A stretch of 64,000 nt of DNA from Planctomycetota bacterium (lineage in GTDB: Bacteria > Planctomycetota > Planctomycetia > Planctomycetales > Planctomycetaceae): contig JAHZKX010000021.1 of the NCBI GenBank assembly GCA_022600195.1, positions 1 through 64,000 on the forward strand, written 5' to 3'. The first letter of the stretch is position 1. The number at the start of each line of letters is the position of its first letter. Made by a program: the position numbers and the translations under genes. The notes beneath the pieces were generated by a model that was given only the letters and a program-made list of their open reading frames with translations, did no database searches and was not told the DNA's origin. This document shows, in pieces, positions 48,374 through 56,918 of the stretch.

Positions 48374-48655
48374 TTAGTAAACTTCAACCTGATCCAGGAT
48401 TGCCGATACATAGGCGTCGATCGGTTTGGCATCAGGATGAAAGGGAGCGGATGCTTCTGCGCCTTCGCTGACAGCAATCTGGCAGCCAGACGAAGCACCC
48501 AACTCATCATAAATAACAAATGGTTCTGTTGTCTTTTTCTTGTTCGTGTTCAGTTCATTACTCTTTAAAGGAATCGCAACCAGCCAACGGGCACTATCCA
48601 GACTGGGGTGCTTGCGTGAAAGCGTTACTTTTCCAATCACTTCTGCGATTTTCAT
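48374..48655 (-). CDS. BMC-P shell vertex protein (EutN/CcmL family)
   Basis: A 93-residue pentameric shell protein that caps vertices of the microcompartment. IGKVTLSRKHPSLDSARWLVAIPL is characteristic, split here as VIGKVTLSRKHPSL (6-19), and the C-terminal AYVSAILDQVEVY matches the family's VVAIVDxV ending. It carries a slightly longer polar central loop (KSNELNTNKKKTTEP) than its two paralogues. The ATG overlaps the previous gene's stop by 4 bp (48652-48655). This is the last of the three BMC-P genes in the operon. Confidence 0.94.
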   Translation of the reverse strand: MKIAEVIGKVTLSRKHPSLDSARWLVAIPLKSNELNTNKKKTTEPFVIYDELGASSGCQIAVSEGAEASAPFHPDAKPIDAYVSAILDQVEVY

Positions 48656-49344
48656 AATTCATTTCCATTTGCAGGCACGCCTGCATTTACAAATGTTTTG
48701 ATCAAATTTCTCAGTTCGATAAACGATTTCTGTAACGGGTTAACACAAATCAGATTTGGGCTCATTTGTGAAAGAACGTTTCTTAACTGGTTCATGTCCT
48801 GAATCGAGGCAGCTCGAATTTTCTGATTACGATTCGCCAGACAGGCCGCCTTCTCTGCTGCTTCAGCAAACAGAATAATTCCTGTAGCATCCGCACGACA
48901 CAAACTGCTGATCGCATCATTTACTGACTCTTCCAGTGAAGCACTCAATTCCTGTGACCAACGTGTATTGGTCTGTTGCTCAATCGTCTCCAGTGCATTT
49001 TCAACCGTAGATGAGTTTGATAAAACAATTGCCCGCCAGGGTGTTCCCTGCTCTTTTGAAGAGGCAACAGCAGCTGCACGATGGATGCTGATATTAAACT
49101 CACGCAGATAATCTTTCGCAGATGGAGTCAGGATCGATCCGGCAGCAATACCGACGACTGATTGACCTTTTATCTTTTCTGCCAGTAAATCTGCAGTAAT
49201 GACTTTGTCTGACAATACAACCGAAGAATCAGGCGTGGAATCAGATGGTGCGATTCCCGATGATTGCCTGCCACTTCCCATTTGGGAAATGGTCGACAAT
49301 ACATTGGCGACTACCTGATTGACCAACTCTTCAGAAAACTGCAT
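48652..49344 (-). CDS. BMC operon protein of unknown function with targeting-like helix
   Basis: A 230-residue protein. The N-terminus FSEELVNQVVANVLSTISQ (3-21) is an amphipathic helix like those that target PduP or PduL to the lumen, followed by a Ser/Gly-rich linker. The body begins with VITADLLAEKIKGQSVVGIAAGSILTPSAKDYLREFNI, similar in phrase to the LTPSAxDYLxE segment found in ethanolamine/propanediol cobalamin adenosyltransferase-like proteins, then an alpha/beta region with no catalytic motif I can name. It is flanked by two BMC-P genes, and its stop overlaps one of them. Cargo status is inferred from the helix and position. Confidence 0.75.
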   Translation of the reverse strand: MQFSEELVNQVVANVLSTISQMGSGRQSSGIAPSDSTPDSSVVLSDKVITADLLAEKIKGQSVVGIAAGSILTPSAKDYLREFNISIHRAAAVASSKEQGTPWRAIVLSNSSTVENALETIEQQTNTRWSQELSASLEESVNDAISSLCRADATGIILFAEAAEKAACLANRNQKIRAASIQDMNQLRNVLSQMSPNLICVNPLQKSFIELRNLIKTFVNAGVPANGNEL

Positions 49345-49376
49345 TACGTTATAATTGACTTTTCTAGTATCTAAAA

Positions 49377-49634
49377 TTAACGATCAATAACACCGAGAGT
49401 GGCCCAGCGAACGGGAGTATTATTCACACCCACCATTTCTCGCACAGCTGCTCCGTCTGAAGTCAGCAGGACAGTATCACCCTTGCCACACCCCAGTTGA
49501 TCGATGACCAACTCAGGAAATCCCTCAGCGTTGCCTTTGATGTCGAGTGTTTGAACCAGCAATAATCGCCAGCCATCCAGACTGGGATGTTTGGCGGTTG
49601 CCGTTGCTCGTCCTATGACTCGTCCTGTCAACAT
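49377..49634 (-). CDS. BMC-P shell vertex protein (EutN/CcmL family)
   Basis: An 85-residue vertex protein. LTGRVIGRATATAKHPSLDGW at the N-terminus and LGVIDR at the C-terminus are family hallmarks. The central DQLGCGKGDTVLLTSDGAAVREMVG supplies the glycine-rich pore-side loop. I start at ATG 49634 because EutN/CcmL proteins begin within two residues of GxVIG; the frame extends upstream to 49709 without another family residue. It lies between the aldehyde dehydrogenase and the unknown targeting-helix gene. Confidence 0.93.
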   Translation of the reverse strand: MLTGRVIGRATATAKHPSLDGWRLLLVQTLDIKGNAEGFPELVIDQLGCGKGDTVLLTSDGAAVREMVGVNNTPVRWATLGVIDR

Positions 49635-49718
49635 TTGATTTACATTCCTGAGCAGAAAATTTGTTGTTCCCAATAATTTATTATTCAATGACAGATAAAC
49701 TTCCGCCAATGTTCTGAA

Positions 49719-51149
49719 TTAAATCACTCGTAAGTGTCCTACTGTGGTAGAACGACGGAAGCGAGTGAATGTCAGTGGGTTCGTGACTCCCTCACCGGTC
49801 GGAGTCGCAATACTGAAGGATGCATAACCTTCGCCACCGTTGCCCAGAGCGGCTCCACAGGGACCATTCTGCACAAACAATGTCGTGTCCATGATGCGAC
49901 CCATTTTTGTGATCGCTTCAATATTTCGTGAGTGAATCATGCTGGTGTGGCGGAATCCGTGTTCGAATTCTTTGGCCAGCTCAATTCCATGATCTGCATT
50001 TCGGCAACGAATAAAGGGTACAAAAGGCATCATCTGTTCTTCAGGCACGAACGGGTTGTTCGTGTCGGTTTCGCCGTAGAGCAATTGTGTTCCAGGTGGG
50101 ACACTTACTCCGACCATACCAGCCAGCACGTCTGCATCTTTTCCAATCAGATCACGGTTCAGAACAGCGTGTCCACCCGGTTCTGTAGGAGCCGAAAATG
50201 CCAGCGATGTCAATTGAGCGGTCTGTTGAGCATTCAACTGGTAACCACCATGACGTCCCATTGCTGACATGAGTTCGTCAAAGATACTGTCAACAGCGAA
50301 GACCTCTTTTTCGCCAATGCACAATAGGTTGTTGTCGTAGGCAGCTCCAATGATGATCGATTTGGCAGCGTTGTCGATATCAGCCGTTTCATCAACCACA
50401 ACTGGTGGATTACCGGGGCCAGCAACAATCGCACGCTTTTTGGCAGCCAGAGCAGCACGGGCGACTCCCGGACCACCGGTCACGCATAAGAGGGGAATTC
50501 CCCGATGATTGAAAATTTCATCGGCGGTTTCCAGAGTGGGAGTTCCCAAAATGGTTACCAGGTTCTGTAAACCAGTTGCCTGATAGATGGCCTGGTTGAA
50601 ACGTCGTACCCCTTCGCAGGCAATTTTTGCGCCGCCAGGGTGCGGGTTGACGACCAGCGTATTGCCGGAAGAAACCATGTTCACAAAGTTGCAGGCCAGT
50701 GTGGGAAGCGAGTGAGTCACTGGAGTGATCGCTCCGATGACACCGAAGGGAGCGTATTCGGTCAGACTGACCCCGTAATCTCCAGAAACTGCTTCGGTCT
50801 TCAGAAATTCCATACCGGGTATGTTTTTGATCAGATGCAGTTTTTCAATTTTATGATCGAGGCGACCAATATTGGTCTCTTCCAGTTCCAGGCGACCCAG
50901 TTCATCGGCCTGTGTAGCGCAAATCTGTCGTACAATTTCAACTGCCTTCGCTCGATCTTCCATAGAGGCATTCAACAGTTGGTTTTGTCCCTCGGTCGCA
51001 GCAGCCACTGCCTGATCGACGCAACTGAATACACCCCAGTCCCCGTCTTGGTTCGCTGCGGGCGAAGTGGAACCGTAACCACCACGCTGTTTCAGTTGTG
51101 CTAAAACTTCCTGTACGACACTTCGAATGGCTTCTTCAGTCGCCTGCAT
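49719..51149 (-). CDS. CoA-acylating aldehyde dehydrogenase with targeting helix (PduP-like)
   Basis: A 476-residue enzyme that oxidises an aldehyde, here probably lactaldehyde, to acyl-CoA with NAD. Residues 1-20 ([19 protein letters not shown]) form an encapsulation-type amphipathic helix followed by a Gly/Ser linker. The catalytic C277 lies in [12 protein letters not shown], the cofactor loop is [12 protein letters not shown] (223-234), and the early [10 protein letters not shown] segment matches EutE/PduP. An excellent GGGGAG site precedes the ATG. It is the central oxidising enzyme of the microcompartment. Confidence 0.94.
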   Translation of the reverse strand: MQATEEAIRSVVQEVLAQLKQRGGYGSTSPAANQDGDWGVFSCVDQAVAAATEGQNQLLNASMEDRAKAVEIVRQICATQADELGRLELEETNIGRLDHKIEKLHLIKNIPGMEFLKTEAVSGDYGVSLTEYAPFGVIGAITPVTHSLPTLACNFVNMVSSGNTLVVNPHPGGAKIACEGVRRFNQAIYQATGLQNLVTILGTPTLETADEIFNHRGIPLLCVTGGPGVARAALAAKKRAIVAGPGNPPVVVDETADIDNAAKSIIIGAAYDNNLLCIGEKEVFAVDSIFDELMSAMGRHGGYQLNAQQTAQLTSLAFSAPTEPGGHAVLNRDLIGKDADVLAGMVGVSVPPGTQLLYGETDTNNPFVPEEQMMPFVPFIRCRNADHGIELAKEFEHGFRHTSMIHSRNIEAITKMGRIMDTTLFVQNGPCGAALGNGGEGYASFSIATPTGEGVTNPLTFTRFRRSTTVGHLRVI

Positions 51150-51219
51150 AATTTATTTCTCCCCGAGTCGTCTGACTTTGAGCTTGAACACTCAACGCCA
51201 CCGTCTCAGTCTTTCAAAA

Positions 51220-51747
51220 TCAGTTTTGGTTTTCCAGGTTATAGTTTTCCATCTGGTTGCGAATCCATCCGTCCAGTTTTGTCTTCGTTGGTATCGAGAA
51301 GATCATTCCCAAAAGTAAAATTGCAACTGGGATAAAAGCCAGCCTTTGATTTTCCACCATCACGGCGACGAGATTGAGCATGGCGGCACCTTCCAGTAAC
51401 GCCATTCCAATAATCAATCGAACCATGAAAACCTGATAGAAGTTTCCCAGCATCTGTTCTTCATCGTTGTTCGCTTCTGTTTTTGCAGTTTGCATGGTTT
51501 GTGCAAACTGCGTGCGGGCAATGAGATTTGGAATAATAAATCGCAGAACCAACATCAATGCCGCCATTCCCATGCCTGCAAAAGTGAGGACTGGTAAACC
51601 GGCATCCGGTTTCATTCCATTGATTTGAATACTGACCACAACCCCAAACACAACCACACCAACAATCATGGCGAACCAGATGATCATCATGACGCGATGT
51701 CGTTCTTGCAGAGTTGGCTGTGGTAATGGACTGGACATGGAATACAT
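51220..51747 (-). CDS. Four-helix membrane protein inside the BMC operon
   Basis: A 175-residue integral membrane protein with hydrophobic helices at about 20-42 (MMIIWFAMIVGVVVFGVVVS), 55-78, 103-128 and 135-152, a charged loop (AKTEANNDEEQ) between the second and third, and a short polar C-terminus ending in NLENQN. I know no family for it. ATG at 51747 is chosen; ATG at 51738 is equally possible, and the longer frame up to 51891 overlaps the BMC-P gene. It sits between a shell gene and the aldehyde dehydrogenase. A role in transport or in tethering is conceivable but unproven. Confidence 0.7.
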   Translation of the reverse strand: MYSMSSPLPQPTLQERHRVMMIIWFAMIVGVVVFGVVVSIQINGMKPDAGLPVLTFAGMGMAALMLVLRFIIPNLIARTQFAQTMQTAKTEANNDEEQMLGNFYQVFMVRLIIGMALLEGAAMLNLVAVMVENQRLAFIPVAILLLGMIFSIPTKTKLDGWIRNQMENYNLENQN

Positions 51748-51761
51748 ATTCTTAAGAGCGA

Positions 51762-52076
51762 TTATTTTTCCGTTGAGTTGAAAATTTCGTTTGTTCCAAT
51801 GTGAACCTGATCGATGATGCCCACGATGGCCGCGTCGATGGGCAATGTTTTGGTCTCTTTTGTGAAACGGGCCGATGACCCTTGCACACACAGCACGACC
51901 TCACCCTGCCCTGCTCCCACGGTATCAACGACGACAAAAGATCGTCCTGTGGGAGTCAGATCACTCTGGTCTTTTTCGTTGACGCGCAACGGCTCGACAA
52001 TGAACAGCGTCTGGCCTACCATCGCTTCGACTTTCTGTGACGAAACGATGCTACCGGTAATACGTCCTATAAACAT
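51762..52076 (-). CDS. BMC-P shell vertex protein (EutN/CcmL family)
   Basis: A 104-residue vertex protein. The N-terminal FIGRITGSIVSSQKVEAMVGQTL and the C-terminal VGIIDQVHI are family hallmarks, and DTVGAGQGEVVLCVQGSSAR is the conserved pore-side loop. It has a 12-residue polar extension after the last strand. The ATG follows GAGGAG. It is the first BMC-P gene of the operon, 49 bp after acetate kinase. Having three divergent BMC-P genes suggests mixed or specialised vertices. Confidence 0.94.
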   Translation of the reverse strand: MFIGRITGSIVSSQKVEAMVGQTLFIVEPLRVNEKDQSDLTPTGRSFVVVDTVGAGQGEVVLCVQGSSARFTKETKTLPIDAAIVGIIDQVHIGTNEIFNSTEK

Positions 52077-52125
52077 CGAACCAACTCCTCAAAAATCCTG
52101 AAAAGGATGACCGTCACTTCCGGCG

Positions 52126-53316
52126 TTAAGAACGACCTTCGATGACTTCCACTGTTTGTCTGCCGACCACAATTTCTTCATTGGTCGGTACAACCCAGAT
52201 TTGCACCTGACTGTCGTCTGCCTGGATCTGCGCTTCGTTAGAAGCGACTTTGTTCCGTTCGGCATCTAGGCGGATTCCCGCCCATTCCAGATTGCTACAA
52301 ACTTTTTCTCGTAAACTCACGCTGTTTTCACCGATTCCACCCGTGAAAACAATCGCATCCGCTCCACCAAGTACCGTCAGGTAAGCTCCCAGGTAATGTC
52401 GGATTGCAGAGTGAAACACGCTAAGTGCCATTTCTGCCCGTTCGTGACCGTTGGCTGCCGCTTCCTCCAGATCGCGACAGTCGCCACTTAATCCGCTCAT
52501 TCCCAATAGACCACCCTTGCTTGACAGGTCTTCCAAAAGTTCCGCTAGAGATTTTCCAGTGGCTTTTATCAAAACTGGCAAAGCAAACGGATCAAAATCA
52601 CCCACACGGTTATTGTGAGGCAATCCTGTTTGGGGACTCATTCCCAGACTGTTGGCTTTGGAAACACCACCTTGCATGGCACATAAAGAACTACTTCCCC
52701 CCAGGTGACAGGAAATCACCCGCAGGTCATCCCTGCCAGTTAACTCGGCCATACGAGTGCCGATATAACGGTGACTGGCACCATGAAAACCCCACCGCTT
52801 GACTTCGTATTCTTCCTGCCATTCAAAAGGTATGGCATAGGTACGATTTTCTGCAGGGATGGTTTCATGGAAAGCCGTTTCCAGTGCGGCAACTAACGGA
52901 ATTTCAGGAAAGGCCTGACGCAGTTGTCGCATGGCTCGGGCATACGGAGGGTTATGAGCAGGGGCTATATCTGCCAACGCCTCCATCTTGGTCAGTAATT
53001 CTTCATCTACCAGACGAATGCCACTTAAGTTTCCGGCAAAGACCGCTTTGAAACCAATTCCCGCGACTTCATCTGCTGAACTGAGACAACCCCATTCGGA
53101 ATTGGTCAATTGAGACAGACATAAGTTGACGGCGGCTGCATGGTCGGGAACATTTTCTGTGTTTTCCTCCCGATGCTCGCCAATTTCGACAAAGCAATGG
53201 CTTTGTGCTTCGCCAATACGATCGATGCCCCCACGTGCAAGCTGCACTTCAGCGGGCATATCGAACAGGCGATATTTGAAACTGGTGGAACCTAAATTGG
53301 CAACTAGTACTTTCAT
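52126..53316 (-). CDS. ackA: Acetate/propionate kinase family protein (BMC operon)
   Basis: A 396-residue ASKHA-fold kinase that turns acyl-phosphate plus ADP into acid plus [18 protein letters not shown] opens the protein, HNPPY lies near 120, the signature [12 protein letters not shown] near 179-190, CHLGGSSSL near 210, and [10 protein letters not shown] near 327. There is no encapsulation-type helix, so it may act outside the shell on lactyl- or acetyl-phosphate made by PduL. It lies between a BMC-H and a BMC-P gene and is clearly part of the operon. Confidence 0.94.
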   Translation of the reverse strand: MKVLVANLGSTSFKYRLFDMPAEVQLARGGIDRIGEAQSHCFVEIGEHREENTENVPDHAAAVNLCLSQLTNSEWGCLSSADEVAGIGFKAVFAGNLSGIRLVDEELLTKMEALADIAPAHNPPYARAMRQLRQAFPEIPLVAALETAFHETIPAENRTYAIPFEWQEEYEVKRWGFHGASHRYIGTRMAELTGRDDLRVISCHLGGSSSLCAMQGGVSKANSLGMSPQTGLPHNNRVGDFDPFALPVLIKATGKSLAELLEDLSSKGGLLGMSGLSGDCRDLEEAAANGHERAEMALSVFHSAIRHYLGAYLTVLGGADAIVFTGGIGENSVSLREKVCSNLEWAGIRLDAERNKVASNEAQIQADDSQVQIWVVPTNEEIVVGRQTVEVIEGRS

Positions 53317-53416
53317 TGCAGGAATCCATTCTGTGACATAAAGACTGGTGTTTCAACGTCCTTTTTCCCGATCGGCACAACGCATGATTTTCGGGAAGAA
53401 CCAACAGTACATTCTC

Positions 53417-53686
53417 TTACATAAAGTGTGACATCAAACTTTCAGCGGGACGTGCAATCACGTGGGCTCCTACCAGTTCTCCAATTTGAGAAGCAGCAGA
53501 TGCACCGGCATCAACTGCAGCGCGAACTGAGCCGATATCCCCTTGAATAACTGTGGTCACGTACGCACCACCAATTTGAATCTGGTCAACCAGAGTCACG
53601 TTAGCGGCTTTGAGCATGGCATCGGATGCTTCAATTTGAGCAACCAAACCTTTTGTTTCAATCAGACCAATTGCTTCTGAACTCAT
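53417..53686 (-). CDS. BMC-H shell protein (second copy)
   Basis: An 89-residue hexameric shell protein that tiles the facets. EAIGLIETKGLVAQIEASDAML opens it, and GDIGSVRAAVDAGASAASQIG and HVIARP complete the domain. The pore-loop region reads QIGGAYVTT, different from the KVGSGLVTG of its neighbour, so the two pores may pass different molecules. I use ATG at 53686 with GAGG seven bases upstream; the frame remains open to a TTG at 53809, giving a 41-residue extension that I do not believe. It follows the first BMC-H gene by 141 bp. Confidence 0.94.
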   Translation of the reverse strand: MSSEAIGLIETKGLVAQIEASDAMLKAANVTLVDQIQIGGAYVTTVIQGDIGSVRAAVDAGASAASQIGELVGAHVIARPAESLMSHFM

Positions 53687-53827
53687 TTTGTCCTCATTTT
53701 TTTTAATTGTGATGGGTTGAGCTGAATTTCCTGTGGCTTCATACCAGTTAAACGTCAACTGGTTATGATCTTCGTCGAGTCGATCAGATTCAGGATTTTC
53801 AGCCGTCAATGTTGGTAACCCGTAAAG

Positions 53828-54127
53828 TTATTTCTTGGCAGCAGTAGAATTTTTCGGCAGAATGCTGGCAAGTTCTTCGTGAGGACGTGGAATGACTTGA
53901 ACGCTAACCACTTCGCCCACTTTACTGGCAGCAGCAGCACCCGCATCCACGGCAGCTTTGACAGCAGCAACATCACCGACAACAAAACCGGTGACCAGTC
54001 CGCTACCCACTTTTTCCCAGCCAATCATTTGTACGTTGGCAGATTTCAACATTGCATCGGCGGCTTCAATCAGGCTGATCAGCCCTTTTGTTTCCACCAT
54101 TCCCAGGGCTTCCATTGCTTTCGCCAT
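53828..54127 (-). CDS. BMC-H shell protein (first copy)
   Basis: A 99-residue hexameric facet protein. [23 protein letters not shown] opens the BMC domain, followed by the pore loop [33 protein letters not shown] and the C-terminal [10 protein letters not shown] short basic tail (KNSTAAKK) extends past the domain. A good AGGAGAACTGACTC site precedes the ATG. It is 132 bp downstream of pduL, a gap long enough for a promoter or a processing site that could raise shell-protein expression. Confidence 0.95.
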   Translation of the reverse strand: MAKAMEALGMVETKGLISLIEAADAMLKSANVQMIGWEKVGSGLVTGFVVGDVAAVKAAVDAGAAAASKVGEVVSVQVIPRPHEELASILPKNSTAAKK

Positions 54128-54259
54128 GAGTCAGTTCTCCTTTTAGAGATAGTTAAAAAAACAGTTCATTATTTACTCAGAATCGAAATTCAATCCTGAA
54201 ACAGGTATCAAGCAAACTCGCTGATAGAGTGATCAGACCAATTTGCTTCAGATTTTGTG

Positions 54260-54964
54260 TTAGCTGTGTTTACATTTACAGCCTTCAGGTACAAACAGTG
54301 TGACGGAAGAGGCATGATCCAGGTCAACTGCGTTTCCTTCATCGGTATCGATGTGAACTTCCAGCTTGACTTCCGGATTTTCGCGAACCACGACATCTTC
54401 CAGAACTGTAGTGCAACCCTGCGATTCAATTCGCAGGTGTAACTGGTCACCGTTGGCACATTTGTAAAAAGCACAGTCGGCAGGCGACATGTGTACGTGT
54501 CGGGCAGCACGGATGACTCCTTTATCCAGCTCGACAACACCTTTAGGGCCCATCAATACACAACCGGGTGTGCCTTCAAGGTCACCACTGATCCGGATGG
54601 GAACATCCAGTCCCAGTGAAATCGTGTCGGTAAAAGCCAGTTCTACCTGAGTATCACCGCGGCATGGTCCTAAAACGCGTACATTGGGAATCATTCGGCG
54701 ACGCGGCCCGACAATGGCCACGGTCTGTGTCGCTGCAAAGTAGCCATCCTGATACAGATCTTTCTGTACCTCAAGTTGGGCCCCTTTACCAAACAGAACC
54801 TCAAGATGTTCTTGCGAAAGATGAATATGTCGGGCAGAGATATTCACAACCAGTGGATTCGGTGCACCAGTGGTGGCTGCTCCACCTCCCAGTTGCTGTG
54901 TCAATGCTTGACGAACCAGTTGTTCTACCTGAGTGCGTGATATTGAATTTGTAAGTTGTGTCAT
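54260..54964 (-). CDS. pduL: PduL-type phosphotransacylase with targeting helix
   Basis: A 234-residue enzyme that swaps CoA for phosphate on an acyl group, regenerating CoA inside the shell. Residues 4-26 ([20 protein letters not shown]) form an encapsulation-type amphipathic helix and linker. The two beta-barrel PduL repeats follow, with the zinc-site phrases [10 protein letters not shown] (41-50) and AARHVHMSP near 154, and [15 protein letters not shown] between them. The C-terminus CKCKHS is Cys/His-rich. It is the first structural gene after deoR, 59 bp downstream. Confidence 0.94.
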   Translation of the reverse strand: MTQLTNSISRTQVEQLVRQALTQQLGGGAATTGAPNPLVVNISARHIHLSQEHLEVLFGKGAQLEVQKDLYQDGYFAATQTVAIVGPRRRMIPNVRVLGPCRGDTQVELAFTDTISLGLDVPIRISGDLEGTPGCVLMGPKGVVELDKGVIRAARHVHMSPADCAFYKCANGDQLHLRIESQGCTTVLEDVVVRENPEVKLEVHIDTDEGNAVDLDHASSVTLFVPEGCKCKHS

Positions 54965-55023
54965 AATAAACGGATCTCAATTTCTTGAATTGGATTAGTT
55001 GTATCTGCGAAAATAACTATGTG

Positions 55024-55785
55024 TTATGTTTCTACGATCGTCAGTTCAATTCCTGCTTTTTGGATGACGGACTTCCATTTCTCCGAGATTCCATCATCGA
55101 CTACAATATGGTCTACCTTGTTTAACGGACATAAATGAGCGAGGGCTGAGTGGCCAAATTTGGTGCTGTCTGTCACAACAATTACTTCTTCTGCTGCTTC
55201 AAACATTTGTTGTTCCGTTTCCACCAGCAGCATGTTGCTGTTGTAAAGTCCGTTCTCTGTTATGCCTCCAACACTGATAATCAATCGCCTGACATGTACG
55301 CTTTTCAGCGAATCAACTGCCGTCTTGCCTAACGCGACTCCTGTTTTGGGAAACAGAAAACCGCCAATCAACATCAGATCGATATGAGGCTGATTCACCA
55401 ACAGGTTGGCGATTGGCAATGAATTCGTCACGACCTGAAGTTGTTTTCCCGCTAGTTGACGTGCCACTTCCAATGTCGTTGTGCCGCCATCCATGAGCAC
55501 AGCCTCTCCTGGAGAGATCATGTCGGCTACAGTTTGTGCAACCAACCTCTTTTGCCCAGAAGACATAAAAGAGCGATCTTCAAAGGTTGCCAATGACTCA
55601 CCACTATAAGCAGCTCCGCCACGGGTTCGACGTATCTGACCGATTCCGTCAAGATACTCCAAATCCCTTCGAACAGTAGATTCAGAAGCACCTACAGAAT
55701 CCATTAAATCCACAAGAGACACATATCCCTTGTTTTCGACAATCTTTAAGATGCTTTCCCGTCTTTCGTCAAGCAACATTGACAT
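55024..55785 (-). CDS. DeoR-family transcriptional regulator of the BMC operon
   Basis: A 253-residue regulator. The N-terminal helix-turn-helix (1-57) reads DERRESILKIVENKGYVSLVDL and SESTVRRDLEYL, the DeoR signature. The C-terminal sugar-phosphate-sensing domain includes MDGGTTTLEVARQL near 98-111, VTNSLPIANLL, and VVTDSTKFG near 200. DeoR members are mostly repressors released by a phosphorylated sugar, so a fucose/rhamnose-derived phosphate is a plausible effector. A very strong AGGAGGAG site precedes ATG. It heads the operon on the same strand and probably controls itself through the boxes at 55856-55982. Confidence 0.93.
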   Translation of the reverse strand: MSMLLDERRESILKIVENKGYVSLVDLMDSVGASESTVRRDLEYLDGIGQIRRTRGGAAYSGESLATFEDRSFMSSGQKRLVAQTVADMISPGEAVLMDGGTTTLEVARQLAGKQLQVVTNSLPIANLLVNQPHIDLMLIGGFLFPKTGVALGKTAVDSLKSVHVRRLIISVGGITENGLYNSNMLLVETEQQMFEAAEEVIVVTDSTKFGHSALAHLCPLNKVDHIVVDDGISEKWKSVIQKAGIELTIVET

Positions 55786-56235
55786 GCAAACTCCTCCTGA
55801 GACGATATAATTCCCTGAAGAGTATGCCTCTCAATTCACCAGGTATCAATCAATATTTCCAAATTATCACCATAAACTTTCAAAATCAATCATTATCTGT
55901 CAGTTGTTTCGATATTTCCTAAATACTTCATCTTTCCTAAAGGAAATCTTCATATTGAGTGGGAAATCACTAAAGGTTTCCCAGATACCCTGTTTTGAAT
56001 TGGTTGATGGCTCTAAAAAGAGCTGAGATGAAGGATTCGATGAGGGGTTGAGTCAATGAAATCGACAGCCTCTTATTTTTCGTATCCGTATTGATAGCTA
56101 CCGTATCTTCTCCAATCGGCAACGGCACACATTGAGAAGAGTGTCAGTCTGACTCTTGAGACGTGATAATGATGTGATAATACAGAGTCGGCAGATGCTT
56201 TGAATCACCAAGAGGAATGTCGGCTCTGGAAAAAA
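55786..56235. other. Regulatory region upstream of the BMC operon
   Basis: A 450-bp gap between deoR and purN. Its deoR-proximal third is AT-rich and contains the TTTCC/GGAAA cluster. The purN-proximal part (about 56000-56235) contains no supported gene and no clear terminator. Confidence 0.6.
55856..55982. promoter_or_regulatory. Candidate DeoR operator cluster (TTTCC/GGAAA boxes)
   Basis: TTTCC occurs at 55856-55860, in TTTCCTAAA at 55915-55923, and in the perfect dyad TTTCCTAAAGGAAA at 55933-55946. A second, wider dyad GGGAAA ... TTTCCC spans 55961-55982. These boxes lie 71-197 bp upstream of the deoR ATG, where an autoregulated operon promoter is expected. Binding is inferred. Confidence 0.5.
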
Positions 56236-56886
56236 TCACTCTTCAATCACAACTCTTTGATCGACTAGTCTGATTTTGCCTTCAACGAAGAGTTGGATCA
56301 TTTGAGGATAGAGTTCACATTCTGCCTGGAAGACGTTGGCCGCAACCTGATCCGGAGTGTCGGTGCCTTTGACGGGAACCGATTTCTGGCCGATGATCGG
56401 CCCGTGATCATATTCATTATCAGCAAAGTGTACGGTACACCCACTGATTTTGACTCCGCGTTCAACAACGGCTTCATGGACTTTGTGGCCGTAGTATCCC
56501 TGTCCACAAAATGCCGGTATGAGTGCCGGATGAATATTCATCACGCGGTACTCATAATCTTCGGGAATGTGTATCAGTGATAGATACCCGGCCAGAGTAA
56601 CCAGATCGATTTCTGCTTCACGACAGAGATCAAAAACGGCAGCGCTGAAATCATGTCTGTTTTCATAATCGCGTCGACAGATGACTTCGCAGCGTAGTCC
56701 TGCGGCTTGCGCCTTGGCAATACCACCACAATCGGGGCGACTGGCGATGACCAGTGGAACCTCAATATCCAGTTCTCCCGCGGCCTGTTTTTCCAGAAAA
56801 TTGGTAAGTGTCGTCCCACCACCAGAAATCAGAACTGCCAGTTTTAAAGGGCGTTTCAAGCTTGAAGAAGGCATGTCTGCATTCAT
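56236..56886 (-). CDS. purN: Phosphoribosylglycinamide formyltransferase
   Basis: A 216-residue enzyme that transfers a formyl group from 10-formyl-tetrahydrofolate to GAR in purine synthesis. KLAVLISGGGTTLTNFL is the substrate-phosphate loop; the catalytic Asn and His lie in MNIHPALIPAF, and the catalytic Asp in DHGPIIGQKSV. The remaining length is typical. ATG at 56886 is preferred to TTG at 56895. It follows the OB-like membrane protein gene by 32 bp and may share its transcript. Confidence 0.93.
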   Translation of the reverse strand: MNADMPSSSLKRPLKLAVLISGGGTTLTNFLEKQAAGELDIEVPLVIASRPDCGGIAKAQAAGLRCEVICRRDYENRHDFSAAVFDLCREAEIDLVTLAGYLSLIHIPEDYEYRVMNIHPALIPAFCGQGYYGHKVHEAVVERGVKISGCTVHFADNEYDHGPIIGQKSVPVKGTDTPDQVAANVFQAECELYPQMIQLFVEGKIRLVDQRVVIEE

Positions 56887-56918
56887 TTTAATCAATTCAA
56901 GTTTGCTAAAGAGATAAG

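Noticed and set aside
51748-51891. 48-residue N-terminal extension of the four-helix membrane protein
   Set aside because: It lies inside the BMC-P gene in another frame and has basic, chance-like composition.
53687-53809. 41-residue N-terminal extension of the second BMC-H protein
   Set aside because: It needs a TTG start, while ATG at 53686 has a GAGG site and gives the standard BMC-H length.
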